Below are positions 42,834-51,705 of a DNA stretch of 64,000 nt, piece after piece. The DNA is taken from contig NZ_VFOX01000001.1 in assembly GCF_006716345.1 (NCBI RefSeq), forward strand, positions 2,480,001 to 2,544,000. Direction: 5' to 3'. The stretch's first letter is position 1; every line of letters begins with the position of its first letter. The DNA comes from Microbacterium saperdae (GTDB lineage Bacteria > Actinomycetota > Actinomycetes > Actinomycetales > Microbacteriaceae). Under the pieces are notes generated by a model. The model was not told where the DNA came from. It ran no database searches and saw nothing but the letters and a program-made list of their open reading frames with translations. Position numbers and translations under genes: made by a program.

Positions 42834-44191
42834 GCATCACCTTCGTCCCGACTCCCGCGGTTCCTGCCATCGACGCCTCCGTCGATCACGCGATCCAGGC
42901 GATCGTGACGGGCGCGTCGACCGACGCGACCTGCAGCACCGACCTCGCGGCCGGCCCCTGGGACTTCGACATCCGTCCCGGCTACGGGCCCGGCTCGTCG
43001 ATGGGAGACGTCATCCCGACCGGGGCGCCGCGTCAGGGCGAGCTCCCCTCCGCGTACCGCGAGGCCGACGAAGAGGAGCTCCACGAGCGCATCCGCGCGG
43101 CCAAGGCCGCTCTCGGCGATCGTGTCGTCATCCTCGGCCACTTCTACCAACGCGAAGAGGTCGTGCGGCATGCGGACTACGTCGGCGACTCGTTCCAGCT
43201 CGCCACCGCCGCCAAGGGGCGACCGGATGCCGAGGCGATCGTCTTCTGCGGCGTGCACTTCATGGCCGAGACCGCCGATCTGCTGTCCGGGCCCGAGCAG
43301 GCCGTGATCCTCCCGAACCTCGCCGCCGGCTGCTCCATGGCCGACATGGCCGACATCGATCAGGTCGAGGAGTGCTGGGAGCAGCTCTCCGAGGTCCTGG
43401 GCGACCTCGACGCAGTCGACGAGGAGGGGCGCGTGCCGGTCATCCCCGTCACGTACATGAACTCCTCCGCGGCGATCAAGGGCTTCGTCGGTCGGCACGG
43501 CGGCATCGTCTGCACCTCATCGAATGCGCAGACGGTGCTGGAGTGGGCGTTCGCACGCGGCCGCCGGGTCCTGTTCTTCCCCGACCAGCACCTCGGCCGC
43601 AACACCGCCAAAGCCATGGGCGTGCCCCTCGAGCAGATGCCGATGTGGAACCCGCGACGTGCGCTGGGCGGTTCCAGCGCCGAGGAGCTCGTGGAGTCCC
43701 GCGTGATCCTCTGGCACGGTTTCTGCTCGGTGCACCGCCGCTTCACGGTCGGCCAGATCGATCAGGCGCGGGCCGAACATCCCGGAGTGCGGGTGATCGT
43801 GCACCCGGAGTGCCCGATGGAGGTCGTGGATGCCGCCGACGAGGCCGGTTCCACCGACTACATCCGCCGCGCGATCGACAACGCCACGGAGCCGACGACC
43901 TTCGCGATCGGTACCGAGATCAACCTCGTCCGCCGGCTCGCCGCGCAGTATCCGCAGCACGAGATCTTCTGCCTCGACCCGGTCGTGTGCCCGTGCTCCA
44001 CGATGTACCGCATCCACCCCGGCTACCTCGCCTGGACGCTGGAGGAGCTGGTCGCCGGTCGCACCCCCAATCGCATCACGGTGTCGGCGGACGTGGCCGA
44101 TCCGGCTCGGGTGGCTCTGGAGCGCATGCTGGCCGCGAAGCCCCCGGTCGTCGACGCTCCGCAGACCCCGGTGGCGGCGAGCGCGCGATGA
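42830..44191 (+). CDS. nadA: Quinolinate synthase A
   Basis: 453 residues, the long actinobacterial form with about 90 extra N-terminal residues. The three cluster cysteines are in NLAAGCSMAD, HPECPMEV, and DPVVCPCS. ILGHFYQREEVV and NSSAAIKGFVG are family hallmarks. It condenses iminoaspartate with DHAP using a [4Fe-4S] cluster to give quinolinate. It is followed at once by nadB (4-base overlap). Confidence 0.95.
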   Translation: MSITFVPTPAVPAIDASVDHAIQAIVTGASTDATCSTDLAAGPWDFDIRPGYGPGSSMGDVIPTGAPRQGELPSAYREADEEELHERIRAAKAALGDRVVILGHFYQREEVVRHADYVGDSFQLATAAKGRPDAEAIVFCGVHFMAETADLLSGPEQAVILPNLAAGCSMADMADIDQVEECWEQLSEVLGDLDAVDEEGRVPVIPVTYMNSSAAIKGFVGRHGGIVCTSSNAQTVLEWAFARGRRVLFFPDQHLGRNTAKAMGVPLEQMPMWNPRRALGGSSAEELVESRVILWHGFCSVHRRFTVGQIDQARAEHPGVRVIVHPECPMEVVDAADEAGSTDYIRRAIDNATEPTTFAIGTEINLVRRLAAQYPQHEIFCLDPVVCPCSTMYRIHPGYLAWTLEELVAGRTPNRITVSADVADPARVALERMLAAKPPVVDAPQTPVAASAR

Positions 44192-45690
44192 ACGTGATCG
44201 TCGTCGGCTCGGGCATCGCGGGACTCACCGCGGCCCTGCACGCGCACGAGGCCGGCCACGTCGTCACGCTCGTGACGAAGGGCGCGCTCGGAGACGGCAG
44301 CACCGGTTTCGCGCAGGGCGGCGTGGCCGGGGTGTACGGCGCGGGCGACTCCGCGGAACGGCATGCGCGAGACACCGTGGACGCCGGCGCCGGTCTGTCC
44401 GACCCGGTGGCGGTGTCGACGCTGGTCGCGGAAGGGGCGACACGGATCGCCGAGCTGATCGCCCGCGGTGTGGCGTTCGACCGCTCCCCCGACGGGGAAC
44501 TGCTGCTCGGCCGGGAAGCGGCGCACAGCCACGCACGCATCGTGCACGCCGGAGGCGATGCCACCGGGGCCGCGATCTCGCATGCACTCTCCGCCGCTGT
44601 GCGCGGGGCAGGTATCCCGGTCGTCGAGCGAGCGTTCCTGGTCGACCTCGTGATCGTGGACGGCGTGGCCCGCGGCATCCGGATCCTGGTCGACGGAGCC
44701 CCCGGCGAACTCGAGGCGGATGCCGTGATCCTCGCGACAGGCGGAGCCGGACACCTCTACGCCCACACGACGAATCCGGTGGGAACGACCGGCGACGGGA
44801 TCGCCGCAGCCCTCCGCGCCGGCGCCGCGGTGGCCGATCTGGAGTTCGTGCAGTTCCACCCCACCATCCTCGACTCCGCCCCCGCGTTCCTGGTCTCGGA
44901 GGCCGTGCGCGGCGAAGGGGCGACCCTGATAGACGCCGACGGGCGGCGTTTCATGTTCGATGTGCACCCCGACGGCGAACTCGCCCCCCGTGATGTCGTG
45001 TCGCGCGCGATCGCACGCCAGGCCGCGGCGCAGGGTTCCCCGGTGCGGCTGGATGCCACGATGCTGGGGGCGACCACACTGGCACGGCGCTTCCCGACCA
45101 TCGACCGTGTGACCCGCGAGCGCGGGTTCGACTGGGCTCGCAGCCCGATCCCGGTCACCCCCGCGGCCCACTATCTGATGGGCGGGGTCGTCACCGACCT
45201 CGACGGGCGCACCAGCATCCCCGGCCTGTTCGCGGTGGGCGAGGTCGCCAGGACCGGCGTGCACGGAGCGAACCGTCTCGCATCGAACTCGCTCCTGGAG
45301 GGAGCCGTGTTCGGTGCGCGAGCGGCGGCGGCCCTGGATGCGCCCGCTCCGGCCAACGGCCCCGCGCACACGCACACGCACACGCACACGCACACGCCGA
45401 GTGGACACGAGCACGCCGCGCCCGACCACCCCGTCGCGCGGACCTTCTCCCGCGCCGCCCTGCAGCAGCTGATGTGGAATCAGGTGGGTCTCCTCCGTAC
45501 CGACGACGGACTGGCGCACGCGCAGGAGACGATCCGCTCCTGGCGCTCCGAGATCGCCGCCCGGCGCAGCGTGACCGATCACGAGGACGCGAACCTGCTG
45601 CTCCTCGCCCATGAGACGGTGTCTGCGGCCCTGCAGCGCACCGAGTCCGTCGGTGCCCATTTCCGCGAACCCGCTCTGATCGGAGTCTGA
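44188..45690 (+). CDS. nadB: L-aspartate oxidase
   Basis: 500 residues, FAD flavoprotein. N-terminal dinucleotide fold VVGSGIAGLTAAL, GSTGFAQGGVAGVYG, and the FAD-binding end GANRLASNSLLEG are clear. It oxidises L-aspartate to iminoaspartate for NadA. A His/Thr repeat (residues 394-403) followed by a His-rich stretch lies between the FAD domain and the C-terminal helical domain; NadB elsewhere usually lacks it. It overlaps nadC by 1 base. Confidence 0.94.
   Translation: MNVIVVGSGIAGLTAALHAHEAGHVVTLVTKGALGDGSTGFAQGGVAGVYGAGDSAERHARDTVDAGAGLSDPVAVSTLVAEGATRIAELIARGVAFDRSPDGELLLGREAAHSHARIVHAGGDATGAAISHALSAAVRGAGIPVVERAFLVDLVIVDGVARGIRILVDGAPGELEADAVILATGGAGHLYAHTTNPVGTTGDGIAAALRAGAAVADLEFVQFHPTILDSAPAFLVSEAVRGEGATLIDADGRRFMFDVHPDGELAPRDVVSRAIARQAAAQGSPVRLDATMLGATTLARRFPTIDRVTRERGFDWARSPIPVTPAAHYLMGGVVTDLDGRTSIPGLFAVGEVARTGVHGANRLASNSLLEGAVFGARAAAALDAPAPANGPAHTHTHTHTHTPSGHEHAAPDHPVARTFSRAALQQLMWNQVGLLRTDDGLAHAQETIRSWRSEIAARRSVTDHEDANLLLLAHETVSAALQRTESVGAHFREPALIGV
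45367..45396. repeat. Five-copy CACACG hexanucleotide repeat inside nadB
   Basis: Five tandem CACACG units encode (His-Thr)5. The unit length keeps the frame if copy number changes. Further His residues follow (SGHEHAAPDH). Confidence 0.9.
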
Positions 45691-46541
45691 TGCTCACCGC
45701 CGCCACCCTGACCCGCGTCGTCGGAGCCGCCCTGGAGGAGGACGCGCCCTGGGGCGATCTCACCAGCACGACGCTGCTCCCCGCAGACGCCACCGCCACC
45801 GCCGACCTGGTGGCCCGAGAATCCGGCGTGTTCTCCGGCGGCGAGGTGTTCACGGCCGCGTTCGCCTTGACCGACGCATCGATCACGGTCGACCAGCACT
45901 TCGGCGACGGAGACCGCTTCGTCCCCGGCGACGTGCTCGCCTCGGTCTCGGGATCGGCTCGCGGCATCCTCACCGCGGAGCGTGTCGCGCTGAACTTCGT
46001 GCAGCGGATGAGCGGCATCGCGACCCTCACGGCCGCCTACGTGGCGGCGGTCGACGGCTCGCCGGCACGCATCGTGGACACGCGCAAGACGACGCCGGGC
46101 CTGCGTGCCTTCGAGCGCCATGCTGTGCTCTCGGGCGGTGGTCGCAACCACCGCTACTCCCTGTCGGACGCCGTGATGGCCAAGGACAACCATCTCGCCG
46201 TGATCGCGCGCTCCGGCATCGACCTCGCCACGGCTCTGCGCGATGCGCTCTCCCGCCTCCCGCACACGGTGCACGTGGTGGTCGAGGTCGACCGGCTCGA
46301 CCAGATCCCGGCGGTGCTCGACGGAGGCGCGCACACCGTGCTTCTCGACAACTTCTCGCTCGAGGACCTGCGCTCCGGCGTCGCCCTGATCGGAGGGCGC
46401 GCGATCGCGGAGGCCTCCGGCGGTGTGAATCTCGACACCGTCGGCGACATCGCCCGCACCGGCGTCGACGTGATCTCGGTCGGGGCCCTGACCCACTCCG
46501 CACGGGCTCTGGACCTCGGGCTGGATGTGCGGATCTCCTAG
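45690..46541 (+). CDS. nadC: Nicotinate-nucleotide pyrophosphorylase (quinolinate phosphoribosyltransferase)
   Basis: 283 residues. DTRKTTPGLRAFERHAV and GGGRNHRYSLSD are active-site hallmarks, along with EVDRLDQ and DNFSLEDLR. It turns quinolinate and PRPP into nicotinate mononucleotide. TGATG joins it to nadB. Confidence 0.94.
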   Translation: MLTAATLTRVVGAALEEDAPWGDLTSTTLLPADATATADLVARESGVFSGGEVFTAAFALTDASITVDQHFGDGDRFVPGDVLASVSGSARGILTAERVALNFVQRMSGIATLTAAYVAAVDGSPARIVDTRKTTPGLRAFERHAVLSGGGRNHRYSLSDAVMAKDNHLAVIARSGIDLATALRDALSRLPHTVHVVVEVDRLDQIPAVLDGGAHTVLLDNFSLEDLRSGVALIGGRAIAEASGGVNLDTVGDIARTGVDVISVGALTHSARALDLGLDVRIS

Positions 46542-47677
46542 TGCTGTACCTCGACCACGCCGCCACGTCACCCGTACGCCCGGAGGTGCTGGAGGCCATG
46601 CGCCCCTACCTCACCGAGGTGTTCGGCAATCCCTCCAGCCATCACACCGCGGGGGAAGCCGCGGCGAGCGCGCTCGACGACGCCCGAGCGCGGATCGCCG
46701 CGGTGCTGGGCATGCGCGCAGGTGATGTGATCTTCACAGCCGGGGGCACCGAGGCGAACAATCTCGCGGTCAAGGGGATCGCACTGGCGGCGCTCGCACG
46801 CGACCGCCGCCACCTGGTCGTGTCTCCGATCGAGCACGAGTCGATCCTGGAGTCCGCGGAGTACCTGCGACGGTTCCACGACGTGTCGGTCACCGCGGTC
46901 GCCGTCGACCCCCTCGGTCGTATCGCCCCGGACGCCCTCGCCGCTGCCCTCCGCGACGACACGGCTGTCGTCTCGCTCGGTCACGCCAACAACGAGATCG
47001 GCACCGTCCAGGACGTGGCCGCGCTCAGCGCGGTGACCCGGGCCGCCGGCGTGCCGCTGCACGTCGATGCCGTGCAATCCGCGGGGTGGCTGGATCTGCG
47101 CACCCTCGGAGCGGATGCGATCTCGATCGCCGGACACAAACTCGGCGCCCCCAAAGGCATCGGCGCCCTGGCGGTGCGGGGCAGAGTGCCTCTGGAACCG
47201 CTGCTGCACGGCGGCGGTCAGGAACGCGGGCGGCGATCCGGCACCGAGAATGTGGCGGGAGCAGTCGGACTCGCCACCGCGTTGCAGCTCGCGGAAGCGG
47301 AGCGCACGGCCCTCAGCGCCCAGGTCGGCGCTGTGACGCACCGCTTCATCACCGCGGTGCTGGCTCGGATCCCCTCCGCAGCCCTCACGGGCGACCCGCA
47401 GCATCGGCTCCCGGCGACGGCGAGCTTCACCTTCGCCGGAACGAGCGGGGAGGCCGTGCTCCTGGAGCTCGAACGGCGGGGCATCGTGTCATCCAGCGGG
47501 TCCGCCTGCGCCGCCGGCAGCGATGAACCCTCGCACGTGCTGGTCGCCTGTGGCATCGCTCCGCAGATCGCCCAGACCTCGGTGCGCTTCACCTTCGGCC
47601 GCACCGCGCTGCCGGACGATGCGCCCGACCGGCTCGCCGCACTGGTCGTCGACTCCGTGCAGGCGGTCTCGGGCTGA
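46541..47677 (+). CDS. Cysteine desulfurase (NifS/IscS-like) linked to NAD synthesis
   Basis: 378 residues, PLP aminotransferase fold V. YLDHAATSPVRPEVLEAM opens the protein, the PLP lysine is in SIAGHKLGAPKGIGAL, and the persulfide Cys is in SSSGSACAAGSDEPSH. It releases sulfur from cysteine. Its place at the end of nadA-nadB-nadC (1-base overlap, GTG start) implies that it supplies the NadA cluster, a role known for similarly placed NifS-like proteins. No SufU-like scaffold is adjacent. Confidence 0.9.
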   Translation: MLYLDHAATSPVRPEVLEAMRPYLTEVFGNPSSHHTAGEAAASALDDARARIAAVLGMRAGDVIFTAGGTEANNLAVKGIALAALARDRRHLVVSPIEHESILESAEYLRRFHDVSVTAVAVDPLGRIAPDALAAALRDDTAVVSLGHANNEIGTVQDVAALSAVTRAAGVPLHVDAVQSAGWLDLRTLGADAISIAGHKLGAPKGIGALAVRGRVPLEPLLHGGGQERGRRSGTENVAGAVGLATALQLAEAERTALSAQVGAVTHRFITAVLARIPSAALTGDPQHRLPATASFTFAGTSGEAVLLELERRGIVSSSGSACAAGSDEPSHVLVACGIAPQIAQTSVRFTFGRTALPDDAPDRLAALVVDSVQAVSG

Positions 47678-47688
47678 CGATACGGCCA

Positions 47689-47694
47689 TAGAAT
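47689..47694 (+). promoter_or_regulatory. -10 box TAGAAT, leaderless promoter of the glycosyltransferase gene
   Basis: TAGAAT ends 6 bases before the GTG at 47701. Confidence 0.55.
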
Positions 47695-47700
47695 CGGCTG

Positions 47701-48648
47701 GTGACTGCTCCCGATCCGCTCGTGACGATGATCGTTCCCGGGCGCGACATCGCGCCGTTCGCCCCCGCCGCGATCGCGTCGTTGCACGCGCAGACCGAGC
47801 CCCGCTGGCGCGCGATCCTCGTCGACGACGGCTCGACGGATGCGACCGGATCGATCTTCGCCGAGGCGGCAGCCGCCGACCCGCGATTGACGGTGATCCG
47901 GCACGAGGCCTCCCGTGGTCTCGGTGCGGCCCGCAACGTCGCGCTCGAGCGGGTCGACACCCCGTACCTGGGCTTCCTCGACGGTGACGACGAGCTCACC
48001 CCGACCGCACTCGCCCGGCTCACCGGAACCCTGGCGGAGACCGGGAGCGATTTCGTCGCCGGAGCGTATGTGCGCTCCCGTCCGCACCACGATGCCTATG
48101 TCGCCGGACGCGTGCAGCCCTGGGTGGCCGCTGCCACCGACCCGGAGCGCCAGCGCACGACGATCATGCAGCACCCCAACGCCTCCGCCAACATCGTCGC
48201 CTGGTCGAAGGTCAGCCGCACGGACTTCTGGGCGGGCCTGCGCTTTCCCGAAGGCGTCGCGTACGAGGACCAGATCGTCGCTCAGCTGATGTACGCCCGG
48301 GCGCGCACGTTCGACGTCATCCCCGATGTCGTCGTGGAGTGGCGCATCCGTGCCGATGGCACGTCGATCACGCAGGGCAAGGCGCAGCTGCCCGTGCTGC
48401 GCGACTATCTGGCCGCGTTGCGCGGCGGCATCCGGGTGCTGCGCGACGCCGGCGCCGCTGCCGCCGTCACCGCACGGCTCGACCTGATCATCGCGATGGA
48501 TGTCCCTCCGCTTCTCGAGATCGCCGTGTCGCACGACGACCCCGCGTACGCAGCAGAGGTCGATGCCTTCCTCGACGAGATCCGCGCCCTCCCCGAATAT
48601 GCCGACGCGGCTCCCGATCCGACCCTCGCCGCCGCCCTCGCCTGGTGA
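47701..48648 (+). CDS. Family 2 glycosyltransferase
   Basis: 315 residues. GT-A landmarks: MIVPGRDIAPFAPAAI start, LVDDGSTDATG (nucleotide-sugar site), SRGLGAARNVALE, and LDGDDELTP (metal-binding DxD). The rest of the chain lacks membrane helices. It resembles teichoic-acid or wall-polymer glycosyltransferase domains, acting in the cytoplasm on a lipid-linked or nucleotide acceptor; the true acceptor is unknown. The GTG start follows TAGAAT by 6 bases. The SDR gene follows after 43 bases. Confidence 0.82.
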   Translation: MTAPDPLVTMIVPGRDIAPFAPAAIASLHAQTEPRWRAILVDDGSTDATGSIFAEAAAADPRLTVIRHEASRGLGAARNVALERVDTPYLGFLDGDDELTPTALARLTGTLAETGSDFVAGAYVRSRPHHDAYVAGRVQPWVAAATDPERQRTTIMQHPNASANIVAWSKVSRTDFWAGLRFPEGVAYEDQIVAQLMYARARTFDVIPDVVVEWRIRADGTSITQGKAQLPVLRDYLAALRGGIRVLRDAGAAAAVTARLDLIIAMDVPPLLEIAVSHDDPAYAAEVDAFLDEIRALPEYADAAPDPTLAAALAW

Positions 48649-48691
48649 CCGGCACATCCCGCCCCGCCCGCTCACGCCCCCGAGGAGATCG

Positions 48692-49465
48692 ATGAACGAG
48701 TACCTGGCCGACCTCTTCTCGCTCGAGGGCCGCACTGCGATCGTCACCGGAGGAAGCTCGGGGATCGGTCGCGGCATCGCCACGGCCCTCGCCCGCGCCG
48801 GCGCCGCGACGGTCGTCGTCGCCCGCGGTGAGGAGCGCATCGCGGAGACCGTGCAGGAGCTGCGTGGCCACGGCTGTCGCGCCGCGGGTGTCGTCGGTGA
48901 CCTGAGCACACGCGTCGGCATCCGCGCGGTCGCCGAGGCGGCGGCAGAACCGTTCGGGGAGCCCGACATCCTGGTCAACTCGGCAGGTATCAACATCCGC
49001 CCTGCCTACGCCGAGATCACCGAGGAGGACTGGGACGCGACGATGACCGTGAACGCCCTGGCACCGTTCCTGCTCGGCCAGCGCTATGCGCAGGGCATGG
49101 CGGAGCGCGGCTTCGGCCGGCTCATCCACATCAGCTCGCAGCAGGCGCACCGCGCCTTCGTCTCCAGCGGCATCTACGGTGCGTCCAAGGGCGCCGTCGA
49201 GTCCCTCATGCGCTCGGAGGCCGAAGCCTGGGGCGGCACGGGGGTGACGAGCAACACGCTCGTGCCCGGGTTCGTCCTGACTCCACTGAACGCGCGCCTG
49301 CAGGAGGACCCGGAGAAGATCGCCGCGTTGGCGGCGCGGACCATGATCGGTCGCAACGGTCTGCCGAGCGACTTCGCCGGCGCGGCCGTGTTCCTCGCCG
49401 GAGCCGGCGCAGGCTACATCACCGGTCACTCACTGTTCGTCGACGGCGGCCTGTCGGTGCACTGA
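48692..49465 (+). CDS. Short-chain dehydrogenase/reductase
   Basis: 257 residues, classical SDR. TGGSSGIGRG (cofactor site, about 20-29), NSAGIN, catalytic Ser in HISSQQ, and Y-x3-K in YGASKGAVESL are all intact. The C-terminal segment GAGYITGHSLFVDGGLSVH is standard. Close in style to gluconate 5-dehydrogenase/3-ketoacyl reductase, so a sugar or polyol substrate is plausible. GAGGAG precedes the ATG. Confidence 0.88.
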   Translation: MNEYLADLFSLEGRTAIVTGGSSGIGRGIATALARAGAATVVVARGEERIAETVQELRGHGCRAAGVVGDLSTRVGIRAVAEAAAEPFGEPDILVNSAGINIRPAYAEITEEDWDATMTVNALAPFLLGQRYAQGMAERGFGRLIHISSQQAHRAFVSSGIYGASKGAVESLMRSEAEAWGGTGVTSNTLVPGFVLTPLNARLQEDPEKIAALAARTMIGRNGLPSDFAGAAVFLAGAGAGYITGHSLFVDGGLSVH

Positions 49466-49486
49466 CGCTGCCCGCCGCGGAGAGCA

Positions 49487-51544
49487 TCAACTCTCGTCGG
49501 GGTAGACCCGGGCATCCGTGCGGGGCATGTTCAGCAACGGGACAGCAGCCGTGAGTGCGGCGACCGCGTCGGCGCCGGCCGAGTCCACAGGAGCCCGGTC
49601 CGCCCGACGCTCCGCGAGTGCAGCAGTCGCGCCGCCGGTCACCGCCTGCTCCACGGCGGTCTCGGTGGCGAGGACCTGCGACGCCGCCACCTGCTGGGCC
49701 GCCAGCTCGGCGTAGAGCCCACCGTGCGCGAGGAGCTCGGCGTGCGTGCCCGACTCCACGATCTGTCCGGCCTCGAGAACATGGATCACGTCGGCGCCCA
49801 TCACGGTCGAGAGGCGATGCGCGATCGACAGGGTCGTGCGTCCTCGCGCCGCCTCGTCGAGCGCGACCTGCACCACCCGCTCCGAGACCGTGTCGAGCGC
49901 CGAGGTCGCCTCGTCGAGGAGGAGGACGGGCGGATCCTTCAACAGCACCCGTGCGATCGCGATGCGCTGCTTCTCGCCACCGGAGAGGCGGTAGCCGCGT
50001 TCTCCCACGACCGTGTCGTAGCCGTTCTCGAAACCGGCGATGATGTGGTGGATGTTCGCAGCGGTGCAGGCGGCGATCAGCTCCTCCTCGGTCGCCCCCG
50101 GCTTCGCGTACAGCAGGTTCTCGCGGATCGTGGCGTGGAACAGGTAGGTCTCTTGCGACACGATGCCGACGTCGTCGATGATCGACTCCTGCGTGAGCGT
50201 GCGCACATCGGCTCCCGCGAACAGAACCGTTCCCCCGTGTGCCTCGTACAGCCGCGGGGCCAGGTAGAGCACGGTGGTCTTGCCGGCGCCGGAGGGACCC
50301 ACGAACGCGACGTGCTGCCCCGGCTCTGCGACGAAGGAGACGCCCTGCAGGGTCGGACGGGCGTCGGCGGACGCATCCGGATACCGGAACACGACATCGT
50401 CGAACTCGATACGCCCGCGCGGGCCCGGCGCGTCACGCACGCTGATGGCATCCGGCGCATCCTCGATCTCCGGGACCAGGTCGAGGTACTCGAAGATGCG
50501 GGCGAACAGCGCCGATGACGTCTGCAGGTCGAGCGAGACGCGCATCAGCCCCATGAGCGGCTGCAGCAGTCGCGCCTGCACCGTGGTGAACGCGACGACC
50601 GTGCCCGCGGTGATCGCTCCTGCCCCGCCGGCGATCAGATAGCCCGAGACGAGGTAGATCACCGCGGGGACGCTCGCCATCAGCACCTGGACGACCGCGA
50701 AGAACCCCTGCCCGCTCATCGCCCTGCGCACCTGCAGCTTCACCTGGTTGCGGTTCTCGGCCTGATAACGCTCGGATTCCGTGCGCTGACGGTTGAACGA
50801 CTTCGACAGCAGCATCCCGGAGACGCTGAGCGTCTCCTGCGTGATCGAGGTGAGCTCGGAGAGCGACTCCTGCGTCTCGCCGGCGATGCGCGCACGCACC
50901 TGTCCGACACGTCGCTGCACGATGATGAGGAACGGCATCAGGATGACGGCGATGAGCGTGAGGCGCCAGTCGATCAGGATCATCGCCACGAGCGAGGCGA
51001 TGACGGTCACCACGTTGCCGAGGATGCTGGTCACGGTGTTCGTGAGCACGCCGGACACTCCGCCGACGTCGTTCTGCAGCCGCGATTGGATGACGCCGGT
51101 CTTGGTGCGGGTGAAGAACCCGAGCTCCATCGCCTGGAGGTGCTCGAACAGCCGCACCCGGAGGTCCCCGGTGACGCTGTTTCCCACCGTGGAGGTCAAC
51201 CACGTCTGGGCGACGCCGAGCGCCGCCGAGAACAGGAAGAGCGCCACCATGATGACGACCAGCCAGATCAGCAGGTCGATGTGCGGGCCGCCCCCGGCCA
51301 CGGGGAACAGCGCGTCGTCGAAGATCCGCTGCACGATGAGTGGCGGGATGACGGCGATCGCCGCCCCGACGACGACCAGCACGCCGGTGAACAGGATCCG
51401 TGTGCGATAGGCCTGGAACAGCGTCATGACCCGGGCCCCGAGGCCGCTGATGCGCGGTGCCTCGGCGTTCAACCTACGCTGTGCGCTCTCGTCGACGCCG
51501 CGGAACCCGCCGCGGCCGCCACCCATTCCGCCACCCATGCTCAT
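49487..51544 (-). CDS. ABC exporter half-transporter (MsbA/BmrA-like)
   Basis: 685 residues. A Gly/Met-rich N-terminal stretch (MSMGGGMGGGRGGF) precedes six membrane helices (about 45-340) and an NBD with Walker A GPSGAGKTT, signature LSGGEKQR, and Walker B VLLLDEATSALD. It probably works as a homodimer exporting lipids, drugs or peptides. A TACGCT box lies 6 bases before the ATG. It is divergent from the DHA2 MFS exporter, forming an efflux pair. Confidence 0.9.
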   Translation of the reverse strand: MSMGGGMGGGRGGFRGVDESAQRRLNAEAPRISGLGARVMTLFQAYRTRILFTGVLVVVGAAIAVIPPLIVQRIFDDALFPVAGGGPHIDLLIWLVVIMVALFLFSAALGVAQTWLTSTVGNSVTGDLRVRLFEHLQAMELGFFTRTKTGVIQSRLQNDVGGVSGVLTNTVTSILGNVVTVIASLVAMILIDWRLTLIAVILMPFLIIVQRRVGQVRARIAGETQESLSELTSITQETLSVSGMLLSKSFNRQRTESERYQAENRNQVKLQVRRAMSGQGFFAVVQVLMASVPAVIYLVSGYLIAGGAGAITAGTVVAFTTVQARLLQPLMGLMRVSLDLQTSSALFARIFEYLDLVPEIEDAPDAISVRDAPGPRGRIEFDDVVFRYPDASADARPTLQGVSFVAEPGQHVAFVGPSGAGKTTVLYLAPRLYEAHGGTVLFAGADVRTLTQESIIDDVGIVSQETYLFHATIRENLLYAKPGATEEELIAACTAANIHHIIAGFENGYDTVVGERGYRLSGGEKQRIAIARVLLKDPPVLLLDEATSALDTVSERVVQVALDEAARGRTTLSIAHRLSTVMGADVIHVLEAGQIVESGTHAELLAHGGLYAELAAQQVAASQVLATETAVEQAVTGGATAALAERRADRAPVDSAGADAVAALTAAVPLLNMPRTDARVYPDES

Positions 51545-51550
51545 GTCGAC

Positions 51551-51556
51551 AGCGTA
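51551..51556 (-). promoter_or_regulatory. -10 box TACGCT, leaderless promoter of the ABC exporter gene
   Basis: TACGCT on the minus strand ends 6 bases before ATG 51544. Confidence 0.55.
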
Positions 51557-51639
51557 GTCATGCCCCCGGACCCAGGGGTTCCCGCGTCTGCTGACGGCGG
51601 AATCGCTCCGATCCGGAATGAAATGTCGGACCCTATGGT

Positions 51640-51645
51640 TACGCT
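51640..51645 (+). promoter_or_regulatory. -10 box TACGCT of the MFS exporter gene
   Basis: TACGCT lies about 60 bases before ATG 51706, so this transcript has a leader with a GGAGG ribosome site. Confidence 0.45.
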
Positions 51646-51705
51646 GAAAGACTCTCGCGAACTCTCGCGCACCTTCCTCCCTCTCTTCTGTGCCTAGGAG
51701 GCCGC

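Noticed and set aside
42130..43900. Continuous open frame upstream of and in phase with nadB, overlapping nrtR and nadA
   Set aside because: The Arg/Ser/Pro-rich translation is typical of a wrong frame; the true nadB starts at the ATG at 44188 with the FAD-binding motif.
45367..45396. The CACACG array as a CRISPR-like or intergenic repeat
   Set aside because: It has no spacers, lies within the nadB frame and encodes (His-Thr)5.
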